This document shows, piece by piece, positions 9,558-18,439 of a DNA stretch of 64,000 bases. Both the position numbers and the translations under genes were made by a program. Within the stretch, counting starts at the first letter, position 1. Each line of letters starts with the position of its first letter. The notes beneath the pieces were generated by a model. The model made no database searches. It saw only the letters and a list, made by a program, of their open reading frames with translations, and was not told the origin of the DNA. The DNA comes from Arthrobacter sp. MMS18-M83 (GTDB lineage: Bacteria > Actinomycetota > Actinomycetes > Actinomycetales > Micrococcaceae), in contig NZ_CP113343.1 in assembly GCF_026683955.1 (NCBI RefSeq), positions 248,001 through 312,000 on the forward strand, given 5' to 3'.

Positions 9558-10898
9558 TTAGTCTTTCCGCGCGGCGGACTGCGGCATCCATTCGAACGCG
9601 TCGCCCCGGTACTTGGCCACCCGAACGTCACCTGAGCGCGCGTGACCTTCAAAGCGCTCGACGCGGGCAGCGCGGCCTGTGATCTCCCCCAGCATGGCAC
9701 TGGATTCTTCGTTGCGCACCTCCTGGTAGGTGACGGTGCGAAGAAACTTGCCGGCCCAGAGCCCGCCGGTGTAGCGGGCTGCACCTCGGGTGGGAAGCAC
9801 ATGGTTCGTGCCAATGGTCTTGTCACCGTACGACACACACGTCCCTTCGCCGAGGAAGAGGGCACCGTAGTGGCGCATCTTCTCCAGCGCCTCCCGAGGC
9901 TGTGCAGTCATGATTTGCACGTGCTCGAACGCGTAGCCGTCGGCCAGCGCGTACGCCTCGTTGAGGGTATCGACGACGTGCACCTCGCCGTAGTCCCGCC
10001 ACGCCGCTTCCGCGAAGTCGCGGGTGGGCATGCCGGGCAAGAGCCGATCGACGTGATCGATCACAGCACGGCCGAGATCCTCCGAGGTGGTGATGAGCAC
10101 GGCCGGGGAATCGGGTCCGTGTTCGGCTTGCGAAAGTAAGTCGACGGCGACGACGAAGGGATCCGCGTGCTCATCGGCGACGATGAGCACTTCGGTCGGC
10201 CCGGCGAACAGGTCGATGCCGACTTCGCCGAATAGCTGGCGCTTCGCTTCGGCAACAAAGGCGTTACCAGGTCCCGCCAGCATGTGCACGGGGTCGATGG
10301 TTTCGGTGCCCACGGCCAGGGCCGCTATCGCCTGGACGCCACCAAGGATGTAGATTTCGTCGGCGCCGGCGAGGTGCAGGGCGGCAACAGTGGCGTCCGG
10401 GATGCCACCGTCGATGGGAGGCGTAGCGGCGGCGACGCGCTCGACGCCGGCGACCTTGGCGGTGACCACGGTCATGTGCGCCGAGGCGAGCAGTGGGTAG
10501 CGGCCGCCCGGAACGTATGCGCCGATGGTGGTGACAGGCACATTCTTCTGACCCAGAAAGACGCCGGGGAACGTTTCAACCTCGAATTCTTGGAGCGAGG
10601 CAAGCTGATGCTCGGCCATGGTGCGCACCTGGGTCTGCACGAAGCGGATGTCGGCGAGCACCTGTTCGGGCACGCGGGCCATCACGTCTGCGATCTCCTC
10701 AGCACCGAGGAGGAACGATTCCGGTGCCCACGCGTCGAACTTCTGTGAGTATTCGCGCACGGCGACGTCGCCGCGGTCGCGGATATCGGCGATCACCTCC
10801 TCGACGGTGTTCTTTACCTTGGGATCAGAGCCGGCCACGCGGTCCCCGGCGGCGCGGGGCTTGAGGGCTAGGGAGATTGATGTGAATAGGGCGCTCAT
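9558..10898 (-). CDS. HisD-family alcohol dehydrogenase (catabolic paralogue)
   Basis: 446 aa. The catalytic set of histidinol dehydrogenase is present: SQAEHGPDS (Zn ligands Gln/His), YAFEHVQ (Glu-His pair), YGDKTIGTNHVLPT (Zn Asp and His) and FEGHARSG (Zn His). The family oxidises a primary alcohol to a carboxylate in two NAD steps. Placement with an SDR and under a divergent LacI regulator, away from other his genes, argues for a catabolic role, as in sulfopropanediol dehydrogenase (HpsN), rather than histidine synthesis. No sulfonate-specific partner is seen, so the substrate remains open. Confidence 0.85.
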   Translation of the reverse strand: MSALFTSISLALKPRAAGDRVAGSDPKVKNTVEEVIADIRDRGDVAVREYSQKFDAWAPESFLLGAEEIADVMARVPEQVLADIRFVQTQVRTMAEHQLASLQEFEVETFPGVFLGQKNVPVTTIGAYVPGGRYPLLASAHMTVVTAKVAGVERVAAATPPIDGGIPDATVAALHLAGADEIYILGGVQAIAALAVGTETIDPVHMLAGPGNAFVAEAKRQLFGEVGIDLFAGPTEVLIVADEHADPFVVAVDLLSQAEHGPDSPAVLITTSEDLGRAVIDHVDRLLPGMPTRDFAEAAWRDYGEVHVVDTLNEAYALADGYAFEHVQIMTAQPREALEKMRHYGALFLGEGTCVSYGDKTIGTNHVLPTRGAARYTGGLWAGKFLRTVTYQEVRNEESSAMLGEITGRAARVERFEGHARSGDVRVAKYRGDAFEWMPQSAARKD

Positions 10899-10936
10899 GG
10901 ATGTCCTTTACACGTTCATGTTCGGAGAGTTTGAAT

Positions 10937-10952
10937 ATGTATACGTATACAT
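10937..10952. promoter_or_regulatory. Perfect 16-bp palindromic operator between hisD-like and lacI-like genes
   Basis: ATGTATACGTATACAT is a perfect inverted repeat with a central CG, the usual form of LacI-family operators. It lies 38 bp upstream of the HisD-family start and 79 bp upstream of the LacI-family start, well placed for dual control by the product of 11031-12032. Binding is inferred. Confidence 0.75.
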
Positions 10953-11030
10953 CATGAAATGGCAGTGCGGCAAGACTGTAAGTTGATGAAGACAGGACCG
11001 TAGGTTGATCAGGAGAGGACGAACGAAACG

Positions 11031-12032
11031 ATGGCAGCGACCAGCCGTGACGTGGCCCGCGAGGCCGGCGTCTCGCAGGCGACCGTGTCGCGCGTGCTCA
11101 CCGCCGGGACCCCCGTGAGCGAAAAAACGCGTGCCCGTGTCATGGACGCCATGACGCGCATTGGCTATGTCCCGAATCGTGCCGCGCGCACCATGAAGAC
11201 CGGTCGCACGGGGACCATCGGCGTCGTCGTGGCCGACCTTGGCAACCCGTTCTACCCACAGCTTCTCGAGGCGCTTAGCCGCAGTCTCGACGCCTCCGAC
11301 CACCGCATGACTGTATGGGTCTCGGACGGGGGCAAGAATCAGGCCGCCCTTGATGCGATTCGGGAGGGGACCGTGGACGGAGTGATATTCACCACCGTCA
11401 CCGAACACTCCCATGAGCTGGCACGGGCGCTCGAACAGCGAAGCCCCCTCGTGCTGGTCAACCGGACCGTCGAGGGCGCCGATTGCGATCAAGTCTCAAG
11501 CGCCAACCGGCAAGGCGCAGGCCTGATCGCCAACTACCTGGTCTCCCACGGGCGCACCCGTGTCGCATTCATCGGCGGAACTCCTTTGGCCAGCACCACG
11601 GCGCAGCGCCTTGGCGGCTTCTCGGACCGCCTGGCCCGACTCGGTTACCCCCTCCCCGACGAACTCGTTGCACACGGCGCGTACACGCACGAAAGTGGAT
11701 GCCGCACCGCCGCGCGGCTCCTCAACCTGAACCCGGGCATCAACGCCCTCGTGTGCAGCAACGACCTCCTCGCCTTCGCCGCCCTCGACACAGCCAAGGC
11801 TGCCGGCATCCGCGTTCCCGACGACTTGTGGGTGATCGGCTACGACGACATCCAACAAGCGTCCTGGCAGTCGCTGAACCTCACAACAGTGCGGCAGGAC
11901 GTGGCGCAATTAGCGGCGGAGGCTACCCGCCTGCTCTTGGCCCGGCTCGACGACCCTGACCGCCCGGCGATCCGCGTCGAGCTCGAGCCGACCCTCGTGG
12001 TGCGCGCCTCAAGCGCGTTCGCACCCGCCTGA
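11031..12032 (+). CDS. LacI-family transcriptional regulator
   Basis: 333 aa. N-terminal HTH and hinge: TSRDVAREAGVSQATVSRVL, then VSEKTRARVMDAM, IGYVPNRAARTMKTGRTG (residues 2-65). The periplasmic-binding-protein-like sensor follows: IGVVVADLGNPFYPQLL, VLVNRTVEG, RVAFIGG, ALVCSNDLLAF, VIGYDDI. Divergent from the HisD-family/SDR operon with a palindromic operator in between. Most likely it represses that operon until a sugar- or polyol-like inducer binds, and it represses itself. Confidence 0.92.
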   Translation: MAATSRDVAREAGVSQATVSRVLTAGTPVSEKTRARVMDAMTRIGYVPNRAARTMKTGRTGTIGVVVADLGNPFYPQLLEALSRSLDASDHRMTVWVSDGGKNQAALDAIREGTVDGVIFTTVTEHSHELARALEQRSPLVLVNRTVEGADCDQVSSANRQGAGLIANYLVSHGRTRVAFIGGTPLASTTAQRLGGFSDRLARLGYPLPDELVAHGAYTHESGCRTAARLLNLNPGINALVCSNDLLAFAALDTAKAAGIRVPDDLWVIGYDDIQQASWQSLNLTTVRQDVAQLAAEATRLLLARLDDPDRPAIRVELEPTLVVRASSAFAPA

Positions 12033-12332
12033 CTCGTCGCGTTACTCACGGCCGCAGCCGAGGCCGCCCAGGAACAGATTGAACACTCTATTGTGCACGG
12101 GTGAGGACCCATAAACTTGATCGGTGCGCATCAAAATATCTATACTCATAAATTAGGCCGGATCCGCCAGCTGGCTCCTTGCCAGCCCCACGCCAACGCG
12201 TGGCGGACCGACACGAACCTGGAATCAGGCATCACCGACAGGAAATCCCATGACGCATTTCTCGCTCGGCGCGGCCGGGGCCACATCAGAGTCCGATCAG
12301 CGGTGGCGACGTGTTGTGGAATTGAGGTAGCA

Positions 12333-13586
12333 GTGCCGCGCTCTACCAACCGTGCCGTCGTCACCGTCGGTGAGGTGCGGGCCGCCTCCGCGGGCGTGAT
12401 TGCGCTTGCGGCGGTGTCAGGCGTCCGGTTCAGCTACGGCGTGATTCTGCCCGGCCTGTCCGCTCAGTTGAATTCGACCGTACTTGTGCTGGCGATGCCT
12501 TTCACCGTGCACTGGCTGGTGTTCACGTTGACGGCGCCACTGGCCTGGCGGGTGTTTGCACTCTATGGAACCCGGTTCATGTTCATAGCCGGCGGGGTGT
12601 TGTGCGGGCTGGGGATGGCAGCGCTTCCTCTCGTGGCGTCTCCGATCGAAGCTACCCTGACGTACGGCATCCTGGTTGGCTTGGGGACGCACGGCCTGGG
12701 ACAGATGGCCGCCAACCATCCCGTACTCATGATCTCGGATCAGAGCCGGCGGGACCGCCTCTTCGGCGTGGTGGCCTGTGGTGCCCCTGTCGGCACGGCC
12801 GCATACCCAGCGATCAGTGCGCTCGTCACCGACGCCACCGGCTGGCGAGTGGCTGCCGTCGTCGTCGGCGCGACGGTGGTGGGCACCAGCTTGTTCGCGG
12901 CAAGGCTCCTCCCCTCCCGCTACCCCCGCCGTGGACTGGTGCCCGGCGTGCATACCGTGACCCGGGCTCGGGCTCGGGCGACGGCGCCGTGGCGCGAAGC
13001 GTCCTTCCTGCTGCTGTGCGCCGCATTCTTCACTTCACTGCTTGTCCAGACGGCCGTACCGGTCCTCCTGCCCGTCTGGGGAGCAGGCCAGGGCTTCAGC
13101 GCGGCACAGCTCGCCATAGCGTTCACCATCATGGGCTCTGCTGGACTGGTTGGACGCTTCGTGATGACGGGAACCGGATGTGTTTTCGGTCGCCAGCTGT
13201 GGGCGGTCGTGCCCGTAGGGCTGCTGGGAGTCTCCGGCTTCGTCGTCGCTGTCTTCGCCTCCAACGAGTGGTGGTTGTATATCGCCGTCCTCCTGCTCGG
13301 ATTCAGCACGCCCGTCTTCGGCGCCCTCTTCGCCGTAGCCACTCTGGCCTGTTTCCCGCCGGAACGTTATGCGCAGATCAGCGGGGCACTTCTCGTGCCC
13401 GTCGGGATCGGCGCCGCAATATCTGGACTGATCCCAGGCCTTGCCGTCGACCATACCGTCCCGTTTGCCCTGATCTGGCTGGTGCTTGCGGGCATGCTCG
13501 CCAGCGGCTCCGTGCTCTTCCTCGTCGCTGAGCGGATATCCCCCGTGTACCGCGCTCAATTGGTGGTGTCGACAAGTTCCCGCTAG
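12333..13586 (+). CDS. Major facilitator superfamily transporter
   Basis: 417 aa from GTG 12333, chosen because GAGG lies about 6 nt upstream and the longer frame to 12117 begins with non-membrane sequence. About 12 hydrophobic helices, with a typical loop 2-3 region near TAPLAWRVFALYGTRF. It is a cytoplasmic-membrane carrier for a small metabolite. It is followed by a convergent CoA-transferase-like gene and preceded by the LacI regulator, so it may import the substrate of either cluster. Substrate unknown. No close named family recognised. Confidence 0.82.
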   Translation: MPRSTNRAVVTVGEVRAASAGVIALAAVSGVRFSYGVILPGLSAQLNSTVLVLAMPFTVHWLVFTLTAPLAWRVFALYGTRFMFIAGGVLCGLGMAALPLVASPIEATLTYGILVGLGTHGLGQMAANHPVLMISDQSRRDRLFGVVACGAPVGTAAYPAISALVTDATGWRVAAVVVGATVVGTSLFAARLLPSRYPRRGLVPGVHTVTRARARATAPWREASFLLLCAAFFTSLLVQTAVPVLLPVWGAGQGFSAAQLAIAFTIMGSAGLVGRFVMTGTGCVFGRQLWAVVPVGLLGVSGFVVAVFASNEWWLYIAVLLLGFSTPVFGALFAVATLACFPPERYAQISGALLVPVGIGAAISGLIPGLAVDHTVPFALIWLVLAGMLASGSVLFLVAERISPVYRAQLVVSTSSR

Positions 13587-13641
13587 GGCGCGGACAGGAG
13601 ACGGGCACCGCAAAACAGCACCCCACCGGCGGTTTACGGCC

Positions 13642-14934
13642 TCAGTTGTCCGCTGACGCGCGCAATCCGACACGATCCTCCGGGTGCGCGATCGCAATCA
13701 GGGCCCGGGCACGCTCCGCCAGGCTCCGCCCACCTAGCTCCGCAATCCCCCACTCGGTGACGACGAAGTCAACGTCGCTAGCCGAGGTAGTTACCGGGGT
13801 CACCCTTGCGAGCGACTTGACAATGCGGCCAAGTCCGCCCCCGCTGCGGGACGGGAGCGCGATGACGGATTCCCCGCCCACACTCTGGTGGGCAGCTCTC
13901 GTGAAATCATGCTGCCCTCCCCCCACTGCCACTTTGACGCCGCCCACCCATTCGGCATTGACCTGCCCCGAGAGGTCCACGCTAAACCCCGAGTTCACGC
14001 CCCAGAGCTTGTGTTGTTGCGCGAGCCGGAAAGGGTCATGCGTCACGCTCACGGGGTGCAAACGTACCGTTTCCGGCCAGGCAGCGGCACCAGCGTCCAC
14101 CGCCAGACCGGTGGCGACGTTCAGCCCGGGATCAACCGTCTTCGAAACGGCAGAATAAGACCGCCCTACAAGGTATTCTCGCAAGGCCCTGGGAAGAATT
14201 CCCGAGTGTATGCCGATGCCCGGGCGAGTGGCCAAGGCGCCGATAAGCGCGTCAGCCACGCCACCCAAACCCACCTCGAGAGTGGCATCGCCGGGGATCA
14301 AGCCCGCCACAAGTTCGGCAATCCGATCACGCACCGGTTCCGCGGCAGCTGTCGTGGCGACAGGGCTGACGGCGGCACTGTCGTCGGAGACGGTGACAGC
14401 ATCGGCCCACCACTCCGGCGGGGTCGGAAACAATCCGCCCACATACTCCCCCGCCGGTGCAACCTCGGCGGCGAGGCGAACCTCGGGCATAGCCGCGAGG
14501 GTAGGTGTGAAGCCCACGGCGTTGCCGAGTTCAAAGCCCCTGACGCCCCGTGCGACGCGAACCGCGTAAACATCGCAGGGAATGACTCCGGAGGACAGTA
14601 GACGATCAGTCTCCCATAGCGACAAAGGCAGGCTGTCGACGAGGTGGGCAAGCGCCCGCGGTGCCCCACCCGCGAGCATCGTGATACGCAGTCTTCCAGA
14701 TCGCAGGTCATCCTCGGCGTTGTCGTCAAGAAAGGCAAAGCGCGCGGTCAAGTCCGATACATAGAGACTGACCCGGATTTCCCGGCGCCGCGCCTCACTC
14801 AGCAAAGTCGCGATCAGGCGTGTCGGCAGTTGAGGCGACATCGCCGATACCAGGTTCAGATGATCCTTGCCGTCAAGGATCTCGGCTGCCGCCCTCACAT
14901 AGGCCCGGCTTTCACGTGCAACGTGTCGCGTCAT
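13642..14934 (-). CDS. Acetyl-CoA hydrolase / 4-hydroxybutyrate CoA-transferase-like protein
   Basis: 430 aa from ATG 14934 (GGGAG nine bases upstream); the 846-aa open frame extends over the antisense of the acyl-CoA dehydrogenase and is spurious. Family marks include NLVSAMSPQLP, YVSDLTARFAFL, the central LEVGLGGVADALIGAL, VNAEWVGGVKVAVGGGQHDF, and near the end FVVTEWGIAELGG. In 4HB CoA-transferase the motif after this centre is GIH(S/T)E, where Glu forms the acyl-CoA link; here it reads GIHSGILP, with Gly in that place. It may be a hydrolase, use another residue, or act on an unusual acid. Divergent from the acyl-CoA dehydrogenase. Confidence 0.8.
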   Translation of the reverse strand: MTRHVARESRAYVRAAAEILDGKDHLNLVSAMSPQLPTRLIATLLSEARRREIRVSLYVSDLTARFAFLDDNAEDDLRSGRLRITMLAGGAPRALAHLVDSLPLSLWETDRLLSSGVIPCDVYAVRVARGVRGFELGNAVGFTPTLAAMPEVRLAAEVAPAGEYVGGLFPTPPEWWADAVTVSDDSAAVSPVATTAAAEPVRDRIAELVAGLIPGDATLEVGLGGVADALIGALATRPGIGIHSGILPRALREYLVGRSYSAVSKTVDPGLNVATGLAVDAGAAAWPETVRLHPVSVTHDPFRLAQQHKLWGVNSGFSVDLSGQVNAEWVGGVKVAVGGGQHDFTRAAHQSVGGESVIALPSRSGGGLGRIVKSLARVTPVTTSASDVDFVVTEWGIAELGGRSLAERARALIAIAHPEDRVGLRASADN

Positions 14935-14976
14935 TGCCACAATCTCCCGTCCGTGTACTTCCTCTTGCACAATCTC

Positions 14977-14990
14977 ATGATGTTCATCAT
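14977..14990. promoter_or_regulatory. Inverted repeat between divergent CoA-transferase and acyl-CoA dehydrogenase genes
   Basis: ATGATG-TT-CATCAT, followed at once by an AT-rich TAATTATATG segment that could supply -10 boxes in either direction. It sits 43 bp from the minus-strand start and 59 bp from the plus-strand start. Candidate operator; the regulator is unknown. Confidence 0.45.
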
Positions 14991-15048
14991 AATTATATGC
15001 ATCAATAGTCGTGGGGCATAGGTGCCCCGAACCCGAGGAGCCAAAGGC

Positions 15049-16215
15049 ATGACCCAACTCACTGAAGAGCAGGAAGACCTCGTCGGACTCATCCGAACCT
15101 TTGTGGACAAGCAGGTCCTGCCGGTCGCATCGGACTTTGATCACAAAGATGAGTTCCCCGAAGAGCTCGTTGAGGCCATGAAGGAAATGGGGCTGTTCGG
15201 CATCACGATCCCGGAAGAGTACGGCGGCCTGGGACTGGACGTCTTCACCTATGCCTTGGTCATCAAGGAGCTCTCTCGCGGATGGATCTCGCTTTCGGGT
15301 GTCATCAATACCCATTTCATGGCGGCATGGATGATTCAGACCTTCGGTACCGAAGAGCAGAAGCGGCGCTATCTCCCGCGCATGGCCACCGGCGAGCTGC
15401 GCAGCGCCTACTCGATGACCGAACCGCATGCAGGTTCCGATGTCCAGGCGATAAGCACCCGGGCACGCCGCAACGGGGACGACTACATCATCGATGGCCA
15501 GAAGATGTGGGCCACGAACGGATTGCGCGCCGGAATGGTGATGATCCTCGCGGTGACTGACCCCAAGGCCGAGCCGCGGCACCGCGGGATGACTGCTTTC
15601 ATTATCGAGAAAGATCCGGGTGTGCAGGAACAGCCGGGCATCACGGTACCCGGGCAGCTCAAGAAACTGGGGTACAAGGGCGTAGAATCCACCGAGATCG
15701 TCTTCGACGGCTTCCACACTCCGGTCAGCAGCGTTCTCGGCGGCGAAGCCGCGGTAGGCAAAGGCTTCAAGCAGTTCATGGCAGCTGTCGAACTGGGCCG
15801 CGTCAACGTTGCCGCGCGGGCCGTGGGCCTGGCAACGTGCGCCCTCGAACAGTCCATCAAGTACGCCAACGAACGCGAAACGTTCGGCAAGCCGATCGCA
15901 AAGCATCAAGCCATCCAGCTGAAGATCGCCCAGATGGGCACGAAAATCAAGGCCGCGGAACTGCTGATGCTTGAGGCTGCAAGGCTCAAGACCACCGGTG
16001 CCCGATCCGACCTCGAAGCAGGCATGGCCAAGTTCTTCGCGACCGAGACCGCAGCCGAGGTCGCCCTTGAGGCGATGCGTATCCATGGCGGTTACGGCTA
16101 CTCGCAAGAGTTCATGGTCGAGCGGCTTTACCGCGATGCACCTCTCCTGATCCTTGGCGAGGGAACCAATGAGATCCAGCAACTCGTCATCGCCCGCCGC
16201 CTTCTCGAAGGCTGA
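15049..16215 (+). CDS. Acyl-CoA dehydrogenase
   Basis: 388 aa from ATG 15049 (GAGGAG upstream; the in-frame start at 15022 adds nine unlikely residues). Marks: GLFGITIPEEYGGLGLD, YSMTEPHAGSD (FAD/substrate loop), MWATNG, the helical RVNVAARAVGLA, IHGGYGYSQEFMVERLYRD, and ILGEGTNEIQQLV with the catalytic Glu of the short/medium-chain class. It introduces a 2,3-double bond in an acyl-CoA and passes electrons to ETF; etfBA lies about 9 kb to the left. It is followed 29 bp later by the reductase gene. The chain or ring preference cannot be read from sequence. Confidence 0.93.
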   Translation: MTQLTEEQEDLVGLIRTFVDKQVLPVASDFDHKDEFPEELVEAMKEMGLFGITIPEEYGGLGLDVFTYALVIKELSRGWISLSGVINTHFMAAWMIQTFGTEEQKRRYLPRMATGELRSAYSMTEPHAGSDVQAISTRARRNGDDYIIDGQKMWATNGLRAGMVMILAVTDPKAEPRHRGMTAFIIEKDPGVQEQPGITVPGQLKKLGYKGVESTEIVFDGFHTPVSSVLGGEAAVGKGFKQFMAAVELGRVNVAARAVGLATCALEQSIKYANERETFGKPIAKHQAIQLKIAQMGTKIKAAELLMLEAARLKTTGARSDLEAGMAKFFATETAAEVALEAMRIHGGYGYSQEFMVERLYRDAPLLILGEGTNEIQQLVIARRLLEG

Positions 16216-16244
16216 GATTCACTTCACACCAAGGAAGTCGCACA

Positions 16245-17240
16245 ATGACCACCACGCATGCCGAGACCCGCGACCGCGGTGCGGGAAGCACCGCCCACGA
16301 GATCCTTACACTCAGGGTCGTCGAGCGCTATAACCAGTCCGACGGCGTGATCGCGCTGACTCTTGAACGCCCCGATGGACAGCCGCTGCCCGAGTGGACC
16401 CCAGGGGCACACATTGACGTCCACCTGGGTCAAGATGCGGTCAGGCAGTACTCGCTGTGTTCTGACCCCGCCGACAATACCCATTGGCGGGTGGGCGTCC
16501 TGAACGTCGCCGACGGGCGGGGCGGCTCACGACTCCTTCACGAGACGGTGCATGAGGGCAGCACGATTCAGATCGGCACGCCCCGGAACAACTTCGGGCT
16601 CGCCCCGTCCCCGCGCTACCGGTTCGTTGCAGGTGGCATAGGCATCACTCCGATTCTGCCCATGCTGCGGCAGGCAACACGGGACGGCGCCGACTGGACC
16701 CTCGTGTACGGTGGCCGGTCACGTTCCTCAATGGCCTTCCTCGACGAACTTGCCCCATACGGTGCCCGGGTGCAGTTCGTGCCGGAAGACACCGACGGAC
16801 GCGTCGATTTTGCATCGTACTTCGCCGAGGTGCAGGCTGACACGCTCGTTTACGCGTGCGGGCCCGAACCACTGCTGCGTGTGGTCGAGGGCGCGACGGA
16901 ACACTGGCCGGAAGGTTCCCTGCACCTGGAGCGCTTCGCCCCGAAGGTTGTCGAGCATCAGGCGGATACGGCCTTCGAGGTCACTTTCGAGCTCAGCGGC
17001 GTCACCGCCACCATCCCCGCCGGCAAGTCCATATTGGAGATCGCAGAGGTTAGCGGCATTTCCATCGACTCCTCCTGCCGTGAAGGAACCTGCGGGACCT
17101 GCGAAACCTATCTCCTCGAGGGCGACGTTGACCACCGGGACTCCATCCTCACCTCTGCCGAACGCGCCGACAGCGAAAGCCTGTTCATCTGCGTCTCACG
17201 CGCCAAGAGGGACTGCCCGCGGCTCGTCCTCGAACTCTGA
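16245..17240 (+). CDS. Phthalate dioxygenase reductase-type flavin/[2Fe-2S] reductase
   Basis: 331 aa. Domains in order: flavin-binding barrel (RQYSLCSDP, about residue 65), NAD domain (GGIGITPILPML about 127-138, YACGPEPLLRVVE about 205), and a C-terminal plant-type [2Fe-2S] domain with Cys 278, 283, 286 and 316 (CREGTCGTC ... C). It moves electrons from NAD(P)H to an oxygenase. No oxygenase is adjacent: it follows the acyl-CoA dehydrogenase. The Rieske ferredoxin at 38547 or the P450 are possible but unproven partners. Confidence 0.9.
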   Translation: MTTTHAETRDRGAGSTAHEILTLRVVERYNQSDGVIALTLERPDGQPLPEWTPGAHIDVHLGQDAVRQYSLCSDPADNTHWRVGVLNVADGRGGSRLLHETVHEGSTIQIGTPRNNFGLAPSPRYRFVAGGIGITPILPMLRQATRDGADWTLVYGGRSRSSMAFLDELAPYGARVQFVPEDTDGRVDFASYFAEVQADTLVYACGPEPLLRVVEGATEHWPEGSLHLERFAPKVVEHQADTAFEVTFELSGVTATIPAGKSILEIAEVSGISIDSSCREGTCGTCETYLLEGDVDHRDSILTSAERADSESLFICVSRAKRDCPRLVLEL

Positions 17241-17351
17241 CTGGGCAGCCGTGGGTCGATTGCGAGGTGGGATCATCGAAACTGCACTACCCGCGACCGG
17301 GCGGAACCCTCGGAGGATCAGCAACACACTTTTCCTGACCGATTTCGAGTA

Positions 17352-17409
17352 CCACAGAGCGACTGCCGCGCTCCCCAGCCAAGGGGCGCGGCAGTCGCGT
17401 TCTCTGTGG
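17352..17409. terminator. Long bidirectional hairpin between convergent genes
   Basis: Arms CCACAGAG-CGACTGCCGCGC-CCCC and its complement on the right, with one small bulge, enclose a short loop around 17376-17380. It sits between the reductase stop (17240) and the ADH stop (17416), so it can end both transcripts. The T-tract is weak. Confidence 0.65.
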
Positions 17410-17415
17410 GCGGTG

Positions 17416-18354
17416 TCAGTCGCGGACGGCCACGAGGCGGCCAACGACCTCGCCGCGCTCGAGTTTCTGGACGCCTTCGCCGATCTCGTCGAACGAGATG
17501 GTGGTGATGTTGGCCTTGAGCTTGCCCTCGCTGATGAGCTTAAGCACCGCAGCGCAGTCCTCCTGGGTACCGGCTTGGGACCCGACCAGGGTGAGTCGGG
17601 AGAGTGTCAGACGCTGCAGGTTAAGTGTGCCCTCCGGGCGGCCCAGCCCGACCTGGACGACCTTGCCGTCGGGACGGACCGCCTCTATGGCGCCTGCGGT
17701 CGTCGTTCCGAAGCCGGCGTAGTCGATGATGACGTCAAGGTCCTTGTCGGCGAATTCGCGGATGTCCTTGGCGACGGCGGTCACGCCGAGTTCCCTGCCC
17801 AGGTCCCAGACCTTTTCGTTGACCTCGGCCGCGTAGACCTGGGCGCCGGCACCAACACAGACCTGCACCGCGAGGGATCCAAGGCCGCCCAGCCCGATGA
17901 TGCCGACCTTGTCGCCGGCCTTCACGCCGCCGACCGTCATGGCGGCGTGGTACGCCGTCATTCCGGCGTCGGTCGCCGCGGCGGCCTGGTCGAAGGAAAC
18001 CCCGTCCGGCACCGGGATGACGAACCTGGCTGGGGTGAGGACCTTCTCGGCGAATCCGCCGTCCATGCTGGTTCCAGGCGTGGGGATATCGCAAGGGATG
18101 GCGACACGCTGACCCGTCGCAAACCCGGTGACGTCGGGTCCGACCGCCGAGACCACGCCGGCAATTTCGTGCCCGAGCGTGATCGGCCGCTTGGGCAGGA
18201 GCCCGGACAACGTTCCGTCGAGGAATCCGACGTCGCTGTGGCAGATGCCGGCGCCCTTGACGTCCAGCACCAGCTCCCCCGGCCCGGGAACCGGGGCCGG
18301 AACATCATGCAGCTCCAGCGGGTGGTTCTCGGTAACGAACTGCCAAGCCTTCAT
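17416..18354 (-). CDS. Zinc-type medium-chain alcohol dehydrogenase, short form
   Basis: 312 aa, shorter than the usual 340-350. GroES-like half: GAGICHSDVG (Zn Cys), LGHEIAGVV (His-Glu), and IPCDIPTPG where the structural-zinc four-cysteine lobe is missing, which explains the length. Rossmann half: GIIGLGGLGSLAVQ (about 165-178). It oxidises an alcohol with NAD. It is the last gene of the long minus-strand block that contains the P450, after the VOC gene, so it may oxidise the P450 product or a later alcohol. Confidence 0.88.
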   Translation of the reverse strand: MKAWQFVTENHPLELHDVPAPVPGPGELVLDVKGAGICHSDVGFLDGTLSGLLPKRPITLGHEIAGVVSAVGPDVTGFATGQRVAIPCDIPTPGTSMDGGFAEKVLTPARFVIPVPDGVSFDQAAAATDAGMTAYHAAMTVGGVKAGDKVGIIGLGGLGSLAVQVCVGAGAQVYAAEVNEKVWDLGRELGVTAVAKDIREFADKDLDVIIDYAGFGTTTAGAIEAVRPDGKVVQVGLGRPEGTLNLQRLTLSRLTLVGSQAGTQEDCAAVLKLISEGKLKANITTISFDEIGEGVQKLERGEVVGRLVAVRD

Positions 18355-18439
18355 GACCGTCTCCTTTGCAGTGAACGTCCGTGGCTCAGGTTATCCCCGC
18401 GTCGGGGCATCCTCAATGGGTCGCGCACGATCTCAACGC

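Noticed and set aside
9558..10898. Histidine-biosynthesis hisD
   Set aside because: The catalytic set fits HisD, but no other his gene is present and the context (SDR, LacI, operator) is catabolic.
13642..16182. An 846-aa minus-strand open frame
   Set aside because: Only the part up to 14934 has family similarity; the rest is antisense to the acyl-CoA dehydrogenase and reflects GC-rich codon bias.
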